64,000 bases of DNA from Streptomyces tuirus (GTDB taxonomy: Bacteria > Actinomycetota > Actinomycetes > Streptomycetales > Streptomycetaceae), in NCBI GenBank assembly GCA_018195615.1, contig JAGTPG010000002.1, forward strand, positions 5,697,501 through 5,761,500. The letters run 5' to 3'. A program made the position numbers and the translations under genes. Below, piece after piece: positions 26,358-34,888 of the stretch. Every line of letters starts with the position of its first letter. The stretch's first letter is position 1. The notes beneath the pieces are model-generated. The model had not been told where the DNA came from and ran no database searches. It saw nothing but the letters and a program-made list of their open reading frames with translations.

Positions 26358-26757
26358 TGCGCCCACGCGTCACTTCCACGGCATAGGCAACGCCTACGAA
26401 GAGCGCCCACGCCGGGGCAGCGATCATGCCCGGCCAGAAGCCGAAGAACAGCGAGGGCAGGAAGAAGCCGCCGCCCATGGCCAGATCTCGTGTGAGGTAG
26501 GGCGGACGGCCCGCATGACGCGGGTACTTCGCGAACACCCAGACGTAGTGCAGGAGGCAGCCGACAATCCCGGCCTCATAGACGTAGAGCACTTCATTCA
26601 TCAGGGACTTCGGCACCAGGATCATAATTCCCAGTACCGGCAGGAACAGCGGCATTCCGATGAACAGCGTCAGCCGGAGCCGCCGGTTGGGGCCGGTGCC
26701 GAGCCCGGTGCGGGCGGCTTCGGCCTCGGCGATGCGTTGCGCCGAGTACAGGTCCAT
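26344..26757 (-). CDS. membrane protein of module 2
   Basis: This 137-residue protein begins with a soluble helix (YSAQRIAEAEAARTGLG) and has four predicted membrane helices. These include LTLFIGMPLFLPVLGIMIL at about 29-48, YEAGIVGCLLHYVWVFA at 62-78, and MIAAPAWALFVGVAYAVEV near the end. GAGGAAA lies 5 bases before ATG 26757. It takes the place in module 2 that the two-helix membrane protein at 19055 takes in module 1. Immunity to, or docking of, the effector-like protein is an inference from order alone. Confidence 0.72.
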   Translation of the reverse strand: MDLYSAQRIAEAEAARTGLGTGPNRRLRLTLFIGMPLFLPVLGIMILVPKSLMNEVLYVYEAGIVGCLLHYVWVFAKYPRHAGRPPYLTRDLAMGGGFFLPSLFFGFWPGMIAAPAWALFVGVAYAVEVTRGRNEHR

Positions 26758-26766
26758 GGTCTTTCC

Positions 26767-28116
26767 TCACCAGTGAGTGTCGGGGGCGGGCTTCAGGGTG
26801 TTGTCCTTCCAGTCCGAGTACGCCGCGTTGTACGGCTTCTCGCCGGTTCCGAACCTCTCGTCGGTCAAGCTTGTCAGGTCGCTCTTCCCCAGTGCCTTGT
26901 CCGTGACATCCAACGCCATGCCGGTCCAGGCGACGCCGAGACCCGCCTGATAGGCCCTGTACGCCTTGTCCGCGGCGGCCCCCGCAGCCTCCGGGAAGGC
27001 AGCCTTGTTCGCCTGCAGCATCTTCGCCATGCCGGCCATCTCCTTGTCACCGAGGTGCACCAGTGTCGACAACGGGCTGACCCTCAGCGGACCCTTGGCG
27101 ACGAGGCCGACGTTCTGGGAGATGGACTTGCGCATCGCGTTACGGGCCGCTCCGAGGGCCTGCCGCCCCGGCCCTTGCGGCATTTTGGTCATCACCCGCC
27201 CCGTGTCGTCCAGGATGCCCTTGACGCCCCTGAGCCCTCGGCTCAGGCCGGCAGTCCGGGCGGCCTGAGCGGCGCCCACGGTGGCCTTGGCACCGCTGGC
27301 GAGCTTCGCGGCGGCCCCGAGGCCGCCCACGACGAGCAGCCCACCCACGACGTCGAAAATGACATCCGTCCAGGTAGCGTCGCCGGATGCCACCAGCAGG
27401 AGTCTGAGCCCGATCGTGAGCGCCGCGATGCCGAGCACGAGCAGATTCAAGCCGGGAATGGCGAGCGCCACAAAGCCCGCAATCGTCGCGATCCAGCCGA
27501 GAACGTCAATGAAAGCCTTGATCAGGTCGGCATTGTCATGGATCCAGCCCTTGAAGTTGTCCCACGGCGAGTCCTTGATCACGTCTTTGATCTCGTCGCG
27601 GATCTTCCCGGCATGATGATTGGCGCGGGTATCCCGGTCTCCAGTGATGCCGTTCAGCCGGTTTCGGTACGACTGCAGGGGATCGTGGTCGGTACCGCTG
27701 ACGGAGGGCCGGGGGGTGTCCTTGTCGGCGGAGGCGGCTTCCTTCTTTTTCTCCGCCTCGATCTCGTCTTGCTTCTCCTTCGCCTCGCGCAGGACCTTGT
27801 CGGCGTCAGACTGGAAGTCCTCCAGCTCGTTCGACCACTTGGTCAGATGGCCGTGCACACGCTCGTAACGGTCGGCCACCTCCCGCATGTGCTTCTCCAG
27901 CGTGCCGGACTCCTCGCGCAGGCGTTTGACGTACTTGCCCTTGAGGGTGTCCTCGTCGCTGATCGCCTTGAGGTTCTTGGCCTGGTCCCGGAGCTTCTCG
28001 GCGACCGAGACCATGTGCTTGACCTCGGCACGGATCTCCTCTGGATCGCCGGGCACGGGGTCGGAGTCGCACAGCGGCTGCCAGTCGACCGGACGGCGCT
28101 TGGATGTAGGTGTCAC
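26767..28116 (-). CDS. putative T7SS-exported effector-like protein, module 2
   Basis: This 449-residue paralogue of the module-1 protein opens VDWQPLCDSDPVPGDPEEIR, keeping the W-PL-DP-PGDPEE front motif. A coiled helical domain runs to about residue 115 (KWSNELEDFQSDADKVLREA). A charged linker is followed by a long hydrophobic block at about 205-260 (GWIATIAGFVALAIPGLNLL) and a Gly/Ala-rich part to 300. The C-terminal domain ends FGTGEKPYNAAYSDWKDNTL. It has no recognised catalytic motif; the C-terminal domain differs from module 1, as expected if the modules carry different payloads. The GTG start overlaps the WXG100-like stop. Confidence 0.82.
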   Translation of the reverse strand: MTPTSKRRPVDWQPLCDSDPVPGDPEEIRAEVKHMVSVAEKLRDQAKNLKAISDEDTLKGKYVKRLREESGTLEKHMREVADRYERVHGHLTKWSNELEDFQSDADKVLREAKEKQDEIEAEKKKEAASADKDTPRPSVSGTDHDPLQSYRNRLNGITGDRDTRANHHAGKIRDEIKDVIKDSPWDNFKGWIHDNADLIKAFIDVLGWIATIAGFVALAIPGLNLLVLGIAALTIGLRLLLVASGDATWTDVIFDVVGGLLVVGGLGAAAKLASGAKATVGAAQAARTAGLSRGLRGVKGILDDTGRVMTKMPQGPGRQALGAARNAMRKSISQNVGLVAKGPLRVSPLSTLVHLGDKEMAGMAKMLQANKAAFPEAAGAAADKAYRAYQAGLGVAWTGMALDVTDKALGKSDLTSLTDERFGTGEKPYNAAYSDWKDNTLKPAPDTHW

Positions 28117-28400
28117 TGCTTCTGTTTCTTCTTGCCCTGCTCGTCCAGGCCCTCGAACGCCTTCTTGGTTCCGGCCACCATCTCGCCGACCGACTTGAGT
28201 GACTCGACGAGCCGGGTGCGGTAGTCGTCCCAGTTGTCGACGAAGTCCTCCATGACGTCGGCTATGGCACCGGAACCCCAGTGTTTGTCCATGTCGTCGC
28301 GACGGTTCTCGATGTCCTCGAAGGTCTTCTTGAGCTGCCCGAGCTTGCGTTCGCAGTCCGCGAGGAACTCGTAGTCGACCGTCAGGTCCGAATCGCCCAT
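28113..28400 (-). CDS. WXG100-like protein C, module 2
   Basis: This 95-residue helical hairpin protein opens DSDLTVDYEFLADCERKLGQ. Its turn reads DKHWGSGAIADVMEDF, with a Trp and Gly close to but not exactly W-x-G. The second helix, VDNWDDYRTRLVESLKSVGE, ends KKAFEGLDEQ. FEGLD fits [YF]xxxD. The DF-x2-NW-x3-R element matches protein D at 53497. Its stop overlaps the effector-like GTG. It is the first gene of the minus-strand module. Confidence 0.84.
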   Translation of the reverse strand: MGDSDLTVDYEFLADCERKLGQLKKTFEDIENRRDDMDKHWGSGAIADVMEDFVDNWDDYRTRLVESLKSVGEMVAGTKKAFEGLDEQGKKKQKQ

Positions 28401-28437
28401 GGCCCCTCCCCCCGTGCGTGTTCTCGCTGCTGCCGGT

Positions 28438-29522
28438 TCACCGGTTGACGGCCTGGATCTCCTGGACGGTCACCGCCTGGTCGTTGCCGAAGGTGCCGTT
28501 CGGGAGGTCGCCGCCGGCGCCGCCGGTGCCGGTCCAGGCGATCTCCCAGGTGATGGTCGCCTGGAGCTTGAAAGTGCCGTCGCCGGAGGAGCGGAGGTAC
28601 TTGATCCCGCACGGCGGTGTCTCATTGGCTTTGCCCTTGGCGTAGGGCTCGCCGATGGAGCCGTCGGCGTTGATGGTGCACTCGCCGGAGGCCGGGTAGG
28701 TCTGGGCGTCCTCGGTGCCCGGCTCCAGCTTCAGGGCCACCGGCTTGGCGGTGGTGGTGGCCTGGATGTTGAAGCCCGGGACGTTGATGGCCGCCGTGGC
28801 CTGGACCTCGTCGAAGACGGCCTTGTCGAGCCAGGCCCAGGTCGGCAGGTTCACTTTGGTGTTGGCCTCGGGGCGAGGGTGACCTTGGTGTCGGGAAGCT
28901 CCATGTGCTGGTAGGCGAGGGCGGCGAGGATCTCCGGGGTGATGGCCTCTTGGTACTGGGGCGGCGGGGCGTCGCCGTTCTCGACCCAGAAGGGGAGGTC
29001 GTTGCACGAGCCCCGCTTGAGAGGGTCGGGCTCGTTGGGGTTCTCGACAGCGGCCCAGAACATCCCTTCGCCGTCCTTGTCGACGTTGTAGTCGTTGTAG
29101 CCGGGAGTGTCGGTCCAGCCGTACTCGTCCTCGTAGTGGCGCTGCACCTCGCTCAGGGCCGCGCCCGCGTGACCACCCATGCCGGGCGCGTTGAGTTGGC
29201 TCTCCAGGTCCTTGGACATCTTCTTCTTGAAGTCCTTGGCGCCGAGGTACGGGGCGTACCAGCAGGGTGGGGGCGTCCAGTTGACGTCGGAGGACGTCAC
29301 GTTGCCGGTGCCGCCGTTCTTGGCGACGGATCCGGAGTATTGGATGCGGGCGGCGGCGTAGATGCCGTTGCCGTCGCCGCCACCTGACTGTTCTGTGTTG
29401 GAACCCTGGGTGTTGGCCGGCTCTTCTCCCGCGTAGGCCGGTTCCGCGAGGGCGAGGATGCCCAAGGTCAGCGCCAGGGCAACGGCGCCGGTACTGAGGG
29501 CTGTATGCCGTGTCCCGTTCAC
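28438..29522 (-). CDS. secreted protein of the repeated two-gene cassette, copy A (one frameshift)
   Basis: This ~355-residue exported protein of unknown function starts at GTG 29522 with a signal peptide (ALALTLGILALAEPAYA). A PPPCWYAPYLGAKDF motif follows at about residue 80. Then come DGEGMFWAAV, TPEILAALAYQHMELPDTKV, VNLPTWAWLDKAVF, PGTEDAQTYPASGECTIN, ETPPCGIKYLRSS, and the ending TVQEIQAVNR shared by all copies. A one-base loss near 28870 (TLAPRP joining EANTKVNLP) breaks the frame. Its GTG overlaps the stop of the lipoprotein gene (GTGA). Conserved Cys pairs suggest a disulfide-held beta protein. Two intact relatives and a remnant lie elsewhere in the window. Confidence 0.8.
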
Positions 29523-30190
29523 TGGCACTTCGCTGCCTTCGCCTCGACGTACACCTTGGACGCCTGCCACAGGCCGTCTCCGGTGGGGAGCTTGACCATG
29601 ACGATCTTGAAGTAGTCGAAGTCCGTGATGTTGGGTGCGCCCTTCAGCACCTTTCCAGTCTTGATCTCTTTGGAGTAGAACTTGCTCGAATCCACGCAGA
29701 ACGCAACCTCCACCGAGTTACCGTTCGGCGCGGACCGGGTGGTGGCCTGGTAGTGGCGCCGGGTGCCGGTTGCCGTCCAGCCGCCGTCTAGCCTGGCGTC
29801 GATCTGCGTTTTGGCGTACCTCGTCCCATCGCCTGTCGAGTAGGCGACCACGGCGGCGTCCTTGGTCGTACGCTTGTCGACGCCTCGGTAGATGGCCCGG
29901 ACGAAGTTCGCCGCGTCCTGCATCGCAGCCGCCTCGTTCTCGTCCTTCGGCCTGTCCCAGTCGAAGACCAGGTTCATGTCCTTCGGCAGGGACACATCCA
30001 CGCCGTCCGGCTTATCCTCTGCAGGTGCTCCGGAGGGCGATGCCGATTCCTTGGGCGTCTCCGCTCCCTGATCTGCGCCGGCGATCTTGTCGTTGTCGCT
30101 GGACTTGTCGTCCCCGCTACCGCAGGCCGTCAACAGCAGTGCTGCCGTCGCCACCAGTGCGGCAGTAACGGGCAATGGGCGGCGCTTCAC
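29519..30190 (-). CDS. lipoprotein of the repeated two-gene cassette, copy A
   Basis: This 223-residue lipoprotein has the lipobox LLTACGSG at about residue 19-23, then a Ser/Glu/Pro linker. The domain begins LPKDMNLVFDWDRPKDENEA and ends VAFCVDSSKFYSKEIKTGKV, then LWQASKVYVEAKAAKCQ. The paired Cys at the YC/FC-x-D and the C-terminus are kept in copies B and C. The GTG start has GGGGAG upstream. The overall plan resembles NTF2-like secreted proteins (one helix, curved sheet), but that is only a guess. It is tightly coupled to the secreted partner downstream. Confidence 0.82.
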   Translation of the reverse strand: MKRRPLPVTAALVATAALLLTACGSGDDKSSDNDKIAGADQGAETPKESASPSGAPAEDKPDGVDVSLPKDMNLVFDWDRPKDENEAAAMQDAANFVRAIYRGVDKRTTKDAAVVAYSTGDGTRYAKTQIDARLDGGWTATGTRRHYQATTRSAPNGNSVEVAFCVDSSKFYSKEIKTGKVLKGAPNITDFDYFKIVMVKLPTGDGLWQASKVYVEAKAAKCQ

Positions 30191-30408
30191 AGTGACTCCC
30201 CGTGAGACAGAAGTTCAGTCAAGGGCACTGACGGTATCGGTGAGGTTCCCGGTTTCACCAGAGCGAACTTCCGTTAGAACGGGGGCAATCCGGGTTGTAT
30301 GGGGCTCGCGGGGGAACTGGTTGTGTCCTGATCGTGCCCGAACGGGGGCAGCCCCGGATGTCGCAGCGTGCGGCATCCGGGGCCTGGGTGCTGAGGTGCT
30401 TCGATTCG

Positions 30409-30750
30409 CTAGTGCGGTGTCCTGCACCTCGGGCAAGCGCAGGGTGGGTACGTCGACTTGAAGGGGACCGGGGCGGTGCGTCCGTCGACCAGGATCTCGA
30501 GTTTGCCGTGGTCGTCGGTCACCGTGCCCTCCGCGTCGATCTTGTAGACGTGGAGGGTGAGGCGGGAGCGGCGGTGGGTCGGTGCCGGGGTTTCGAGGTG
30601 GTCTGTCGAGGGCGCGTAGTGGGTGGCGCAGTCCTGGCAGGCGTACACATTGAAGCAGGGGCCTGTGGGGGCGTGGATCTGGTGGACCAGGACTGGTTCG
30701 TCCGTGTTGCGCTGGCAGCGGGCGCACATTCGGAGGGCCGGGCGCGTCAT
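30409..30750 (-). CDS. small zinc-ribbon-like protein, hypothetical
   Basis: This is a 113-residue protein with three CxxC-type sites: MCARCQRNTDE near the start, YACQDCATHY at about residue 37-42, and PPCACPRCRTPH at the very end. Between them lies a short beta segment (RLTLHVYKIDAEGTVTDDHG). It probably binds zinc. ATG 30750 overlaps the stop of the preceding minus-strand gene (ATGA), so the two form an operon divergent from the GntR gene. Function is unknown. Confidence 0.72.
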   Translation of the reverse strand: MTRPALRMCARCQRNTDEPVLVHQIHAPTGPCFNVYACQDCATHYAPSTDHLETPAPTHRRSRLTLHVYKIDAEGTVTDDHGKLEILVDGRTAPVPFKSTYPPCACPRCRTPH

Positions 30751-31031
30751 CGGGTGGCCGCCGGGACTCGTGCGTCGGAGGTGTGGGTCGGGCCCGTGCT
30801 GGTGTCGAAAGCGGCCAGTTGGGCGGGGTGGTGGTGTTCGACGGGGTTCAGGGCGTAGGGGCGTACGAGGCGAGAGGCGTTGCCGTCGAGGAGTTCGGTG
30901 AAGCGGGGAGGGGGCGGCGGGATGGGGTTGATCCGCAGGGGCGGCAGGGCGCCGAGGCGGTGACGGCCTCGGGGGTGTGGGGTGGAGAGGCTCAGCATCC
31001 GTGCGAGGGTGCGGACGATAAAGTCCAGCAT
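30747..31031 (-). CDS. small hypothetical protein beside GntR regulator
   Basis: This 94-residue protein begins MLDFIVRTLARMLSLSTPHP. It then has Pro-rich RINPIPPPPPRFTELLDGNA, LVRPYALNPVEHH and a Thr/Ser tail. AAGGAGCG lies about 8 bases before ATG 31031. It is coupled to the zinc-ribbon-like gene. Small gene pairs of this kind often sit divergently from a short GntR regulator in Streptomyces (from memory). No function can be given. Confidence 0.65.
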   Translation of the reverse strand: MLDFIVRTLARMLSLSTPHPRGRHRLGALPPLRINPIPPPPPRFTELLDGNASRLVRPYALNPVEHHHPAQLAAFDTSTGPTHTSDARVPAATR

Positions 31032-31100
31032 TGTCAGCGCTCCTTGTCAGCGTTGGCCGTGCCCCGGGACGGCCAGCACCCGTCGCCGGGGTCTGTCGCG

Positions 31101-31140
31101 AGAACCGTATGGCTGCCTGTACATGCCTGTCTACCCATAT
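31101..31140. promoter_or_regulatory. candidate operator/promoter between GntR gene and divergent pair
   Basis: The divergent 135-base gap contains GCCTGTACAT immediately followed by GCCTGTCTAC, a direct repeat of GCCTGT. The palindromic GTAC lies inside the first copy and CATATG lies a little downstream. A short GntR regulator commonly controls its own divergent promoter, so this is the likeliest binding site (inference). Confidence 0.3.
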
Positions 31141-31166
31141 GAGGTGAGAGGGGCTTCTATGACCCT

Positions 31167-31421
31167 ATGGAGGGTCGTACGTACAGTTCAGAGGTGTTCG
31201 AATTCGACCCCACCAGGCCGAAGTGGCAGCAGATTGCCGAGGTGGTTCGGCAGCGCATCGCCAGCGGCGAGTACCCAGTAAGAGGTTTGATCTCGGAGGT
31301 GAAGTTGGAGCAGGAGTTCGGAGTTGCTCGCGAGACCGTTCGCAAGGCCACCGCAGCGCTGCGGGAGGAGGGGCTGATCGTCACCACTCGCGGCATGGGC
31401 TCCTTCGTCGCTGAGCGCTGA
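31167..31421 (+). CDS. GntR-family transcriptional regulator, DNA-binding domain only
   Basis: This 84-residue protein is essentially one winged helix. It reads DPTRPKWQQIAEVVRQRIAS, GEYPVRGLISEVKLEQEFGV, ARETVRKATAALREEGLIV and TTRGMGSFVAER. It has the GntR helix-turn-helix and the wing ending GxGxFV, but no effector-binding domain, so it may sense nothing itself. Its ribosome site is weak. It separates copies A and B of the lipoprotein/secreted cassette and may regulate one or both. Confidence 0.88.
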   Translation: MEGRTYSSEVFEFDPTRPKWQQIAEVVRQRIASGEYPVRGLISEVKLEQEFGVARETVRKATAALREEGLIVTTRGMGSFVAER

Positions 31422-31464
31422 GCGAACCTGGCGCCCGCAGGGTCCCGAGAGCTGTGGTCCTTAT

Positions 31465-31584
31465 GTGGCAGTGCCGTATCACCTGAACCAGGTGGAGTGC
31501 GCCTTCTTTAGGGACAGGCTTGGTGAACCTTGGCGGGCGGTGGTCGCGCATGCGAAGAGGTCGTGCGCGGGCATCGGCCCTTGA
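31465..31584 (+). CDS. 39-residue ORF, hypothetical or gene remnant
   Basis: The frame from GTG 31465 reads MAVPYHLNQVECAFFRDRLG, then EPWRAVVAHAKRSCAGIGP. The residue mix looks like real protein rather than GC-driven noise. There is no ribosome site, and it could equally be the tail of a lost gene. Its function is unknown. Confidence 0.3.
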   Translation: MAVPYHLNQVECAFFRDRLGEPWRAVVAHAKRSCAGIGP

Positions 31585-31659
31585 GCGCTTGGATCGGCCG
31601 CTGCCCGTCATGGGATCATCTGTTGGCAAGCCGATCATCTACCTCTGAGGACGAGCGCC

Positions 31660-32323
31660 ATGCTGACCACGCGCCGGAGGGCGGCTGCTGTCTGCCTCCT
31701 TGCTGCTGTCACCCTTTCTGTGGCTGGTTGCAGCAGCGATGCGGACGACGAATCGAGCAGCGACAAGATCGCGGGAGCTGACTCTGGCGGCGCCGGGTCG
31801 CCGACGCCGTCCGTGTCCGCATCGGTTGAGTCAGACGCGCCGAGCTTCGACTTCCCATCGGATGTCGAGGTGACCGTGGAGAGGGAATCGACGGGTGATC
31901 CGACGAAGGACGCGATTCTGCGGGACGTGGCGTACTCGGCTGAGGCCCGCATTGAGGGATTCGATCAAAGGGGATGGCAACGCCGCCAACCTGAACCGTT
32001 ACTTCGCGGGGCCTGCCCTCACCTACTGGAGCAAGAGGATCGAGGCCGTGAAGGAGCAAGGGCTGACGAGTACGGGAGCCTACCGCTACTACGGCTTTGA
32101 GGTCACGGACGTCGCCATCGGAAAGACAGCGGCTGTTCGTTACTGCGAGGACCAGCGGAAGGCGTACTCGAAGGAAATCAAGACCGACAAGGTGCGGCGC
32201 ACAACGCCGAGTGACGACGACTTCATCCTGACCACCCTCCAAGCCACCAAGAACTCCCGTGGTGACTGGCAGGTGCAGACGACGAGCTGGAAGAAGGCGG
32301 ATGCCTCGTGTGTGCAGAGGTGA
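31660..32323 (+). CDS. lipoprotein of the repeated two-gene cassette, copy B (one frameshift)
   Basis: ATG 31660, preceded by GAGGACGAG, opens a lipoprotein with the lipobox SVAGCSSD at about residue 24, a Ser/Asp linker and FDFPSDVEVTVERESTGDPT. Near 31955 the frame is broken. Restored, it continues IKGDGNAANLNRYFAGPALT, RYCEDQRKAYSKEIKTDKV and GDWQVQTTSWKKADASC. Thus the YC-x-D, SKEIKT and C-terminal Cys features of copy A are present. It runs ~220 residues and ends in a GTGA overlap with the secreted partner. Confidence 0.78.
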
Positions 32324-33365
32324 AGCCCGTCAGTCCGGCACTTCGAACAGTTACGGTGCTGGCCTTCGCCATGGTGCTGGGCGTCAACCCTCCGGCGTTC
32401 GCGGGGACGAGTTCTACGGAAGCGGGGAGCAGGGCGGCTCAGGGAGCCAGCCGTCAGGAACCGACCAGGGCGCCGAATCCGGCAACGGCTCCATCGGCGC
32501 TCACATCCGCCTCAACCAAAGCACTCCCTCTTCGAATCGTTCCACAGCGACCACCACCTCCGCGGACCCCAACTGGGAGCCCCCGGTGTGCTGGTACGAG
32601 CCCATGTACACGCCGGAGGAGTACGAAGAGTTCATCAAGGGCGCGTATGGCGGCGCTCCAGGGGGAAGTCCGGCGGAGGGGTACGCGAAGAAGCGGGAGA
32701 AGGAGAAGTACCACAAGGGTGACGAAGGTCTGTGGTGGCAGGTTCAGTTCCCTGATGAGACCTATGACAGGGCCTGCCCTGTCACCACGGAGAACTGGGA
32801 GATCTGGGTTCCGCCTGCCGACCCGCAGCCGGATCCGAACAAGGTAACCCCCGAGGTTCTCTCCGAACTGGCCTTCAACTCGACCAAGTTGCCCACCCCG
32901 CCCGTGGAGTTGCAGCCGCGCGCTGACCGTCTGCTCGTGAACCTCGGTACGCGGGTGGCGTTCAAGGGTGATCTCGACCGTGTGTGGACCACCGCCAGCC
33001 TCGACTACAAGGGCGTTCAGCTCGCCGCGACCACCGTCGCCACCCCCGTGGCGCTGAAGGTCGACGCCGGTACCGCCGACGCTGACCCGCAGAGCTGCAC
33101 CTACGACCTGATCAAGGGCAAGGACGGCTACACCGCCAACAGCGAGGACGCCGGTTGCAACGTCACGTACCTCCGTGCGTCCGGCAACGGCACCTACCCC
33201 TTCAAGGCGTCTATCACCTGGAAGGTGACGTGGACTGACTCGGCTGACCCGGACGGGCCGCCGCGGCAGCCAGGTCTGCCGGACGGGTTGTCCACGTTCG
33301 AGCAGGACGTGACCGTCAAGGAGGCCCAGGCCGTGAACCGCTCGAGCGGTATCGGCCATGGCTGA
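32320..33365 (+). CDS. secreted protein of the repeated two-gene cassette, copy B (one frameshift)
   Basis: GTG 32320 opens a signal peptide (TVTVLAFAMVLGVNPPAFAG). At about 32402 one G is missing in a G run; restored, it continues DEFYGSGEQGGSGSQPSGT. The family marks follow: WEPPVCWYEPMYTPEEYEEF, GDEGLWWQVQFPDE, TPEVLSELAFNSTKLPTPPV, CTYDLIKGKDG, CNVTYLRASGNGTYPF, and the end VTVKEAQAVNR plus SSGIGHG. It keeps the PP-CW motif and both later Cys. The total is ~348 residues. It overlaps the next membrane gene by 8 bases. Confidence 0.8.
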
Positions 33366-34011
33366 GAGGGCGGTTCGGACCAGTCGGGACGGTTCCGGGG
33401 ACCAGTGGCGAGCCGACGTCGTCCGGTGGGCCGTGTTCAACGTCGTGTGCGCCGGCGGTTCGTTGGGGCTCGCTTGGCTCGCACCCGTCGTTCCGTTGTG
33501 GGCGCCGGCGCGAGGGGCGGCTGTTCTTCTCGCGGTTCTCGTGCTGCCGCTGGCGGCGGTTCTCGTGCCCGTTGTGTCGTTGCGGAGGGTTCCGCGCAAG
33601 CAACGGAAGGTTGCCTGGCAGCTCGTCGTTCCGCTCGCCGCGGGGGTGGCGCTCGGCCTCTTCGGAAACCATGCAGGTGACCGTGCTGCCCTGGTGGAGC
33701 GGGGCGAGTGGACCGCCGCCGTGGTCGTGAGCAAGGACGACAGCGGGACCAACTACTGCGACGTGCGCACGGTTGGTGGACGTGAGATCTCTCCCTCGCT
33801 CTCGGAAGGAGATGGCTGTGAGGACTGGGTGGAGGCGGGTGACACATTGCGTGTTCGGTACGACGCCGCAGGCGTCGCCAGTCCGACCTCCGACAGAGGT
33901 GGGAGCTCGAACGCAGGGCTCCTCGCGGCGCTGTTCCTGAGCGCCGCAGCGATGGGCACCTGGGGTGGCGTGCGGCAGAACCGGTGGGACAGGGAGTATG
34001 TGTCGGCGTAA
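33358..34011 (+). CDS. membrane protein, hypothetical, linked to cassette copy B
   Basis: This 217-residue protein has helices at about 25-45, 46-74 (APARGAAVLLAVLVLPLAAVL) and 88-102. An extracellular loop reads ERGEWTAAVVVSKDDSGTNY, CDVRTVGGREISPSLSEGDG, then CEDWVEAGDTLRVRYD. A final helix runs NAGLLAALFLSAAAMGTW. The two loop Cys may pair. It overlaps the end of the secreted cassette gene, so it is in the same operon. Copies A and C lack such a neighbour. Function is unknown. Confidence 0.72.
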   Translation: MAERAVRTSRDGSGDQWRADVVRWAVFNVVCAGGSLGLAWLAPVVPLWAPARGAAVLLAVLVLPLAAVLVPVVSLRRVPRKQRKVAWQLVVPLAAGVALGLFGNHAGDRAALVERGEWTAAVVVSKDDSGTNYCDVRTVGGREISPSLSEGDGCEDWVEAGDTLRVRYDAAGVASPTSDRGGSSNAGLLAALFLSAAAMGTWGGVRQNRWDREYVSA

Positions 34012-34220
34012 GCCCTGTTCTCAGTACAGGGCTGCCCTGGCAACTCGATCTGCACGAGCTGTACCGAGCGCCCAGCCGCTGTTCACAACGCCCCGCCACC
34101 ACGAACAGTACGTACGGCGCCGACAGGCCGATCACGGCCACCGCCCACCCGGGCTTCGTGGTCGAGTCGACGCGCGAAGACCTCGTAGCCGGTCATAATG
34201 CCCGTAGGAGGTGATCTGCC

Positions 34221-34769
34221 ATGTCCGTGATGAGTGACCTGGTCGAGCGGGGCGGTATCCCCGAGGGCTACAAGGTCGAGGTCTTCGACGGAAGGGTGAT
34301 CATGACGCCGCAGAGTCCGGAGCAGGACTGGACCGTCTCCGATGTGAAGGACGCGGTCAAAGCCTCCGGAATCGCGCGTGAGCGGGTCTTCGGTGATGTT
34401 CTCATCACCTTCCCCGGAGAGAACGACGCGGCGCCCGACCTGACGATCGTCGGCTTCGACGCAGAGCGCCGGAGGAACAGTTACTCCTGCCTCGACGTGC
34501 TGGCGGTGGTCGAGGTGCCGTCCGAGCCCGACGATGAGAAGGACTATGTGCGGAACGTTCGCAAGTACGGGCGTTACGGTATCGAGTACTACATGATCGC
34601 TGACCCCTTCAGGAAGGCGGTCACGCTGATGACGGAGCCGCGTGATTCCGGCTACGGGCGGAGCGTCGAGATTCCGTACGGCCAGGTGGTGGCCTTCACT
34701 CTCGCCACGGGCGAGCGAGTGAGGATCGACACGAGTACCTTTCCCGCGCGTGACGCGCAGGACGGGTGA
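34221..34769 (+). CDS. Uma2-family putative restriction-type endonuclease (DUF820)
   Basis: This 182-residue protein has the PD-(D/E)XK-like core of the Uma2/DUF820 family. Its motifs are GYKVEVFDGRVIMTP, then PDLTIVGFD with the metal-binding Asp, then VLAVVEVPSEPDDEKDYVRN with Glu and Lys, and KYGRYGIEYYMIADP. Streptomyces genomes carry many copies; their targets are unknown. An ideal AGGAGGTGATC ribosome site stands 5 bases before ATG 34221. It stands alone, between the cassette and the envelope genes. Confidence 0.88.
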   Translation: MSVMSDLVERGGIPEGYKVEVFDGRVIMTPQSPEQDWTVSDVKDAVKASGIARERVFGDVLITFPGENDAAPDLTIVGFDAERRRNSYSCLDVLAVVEVPSEPDDEKDYVRNVRKYGRYGIEYYMIADPFRKAVTLMTEPRDSGYGRSVEIPYGQVVAFTLATGERVRIDTSTFPARDAQDG

Positions 34770-34888
34770 CCCGTCCCCTGGGCAGCCCGGTTGCGACGAC
34801 GATCGTTCAGCCGAGGCGTCGCCGCGTTCCTGTAAGAGTTTGCTGTTACGGCCATGCAACCGGTAGCCCGTAACTACACTCGCGCCCC

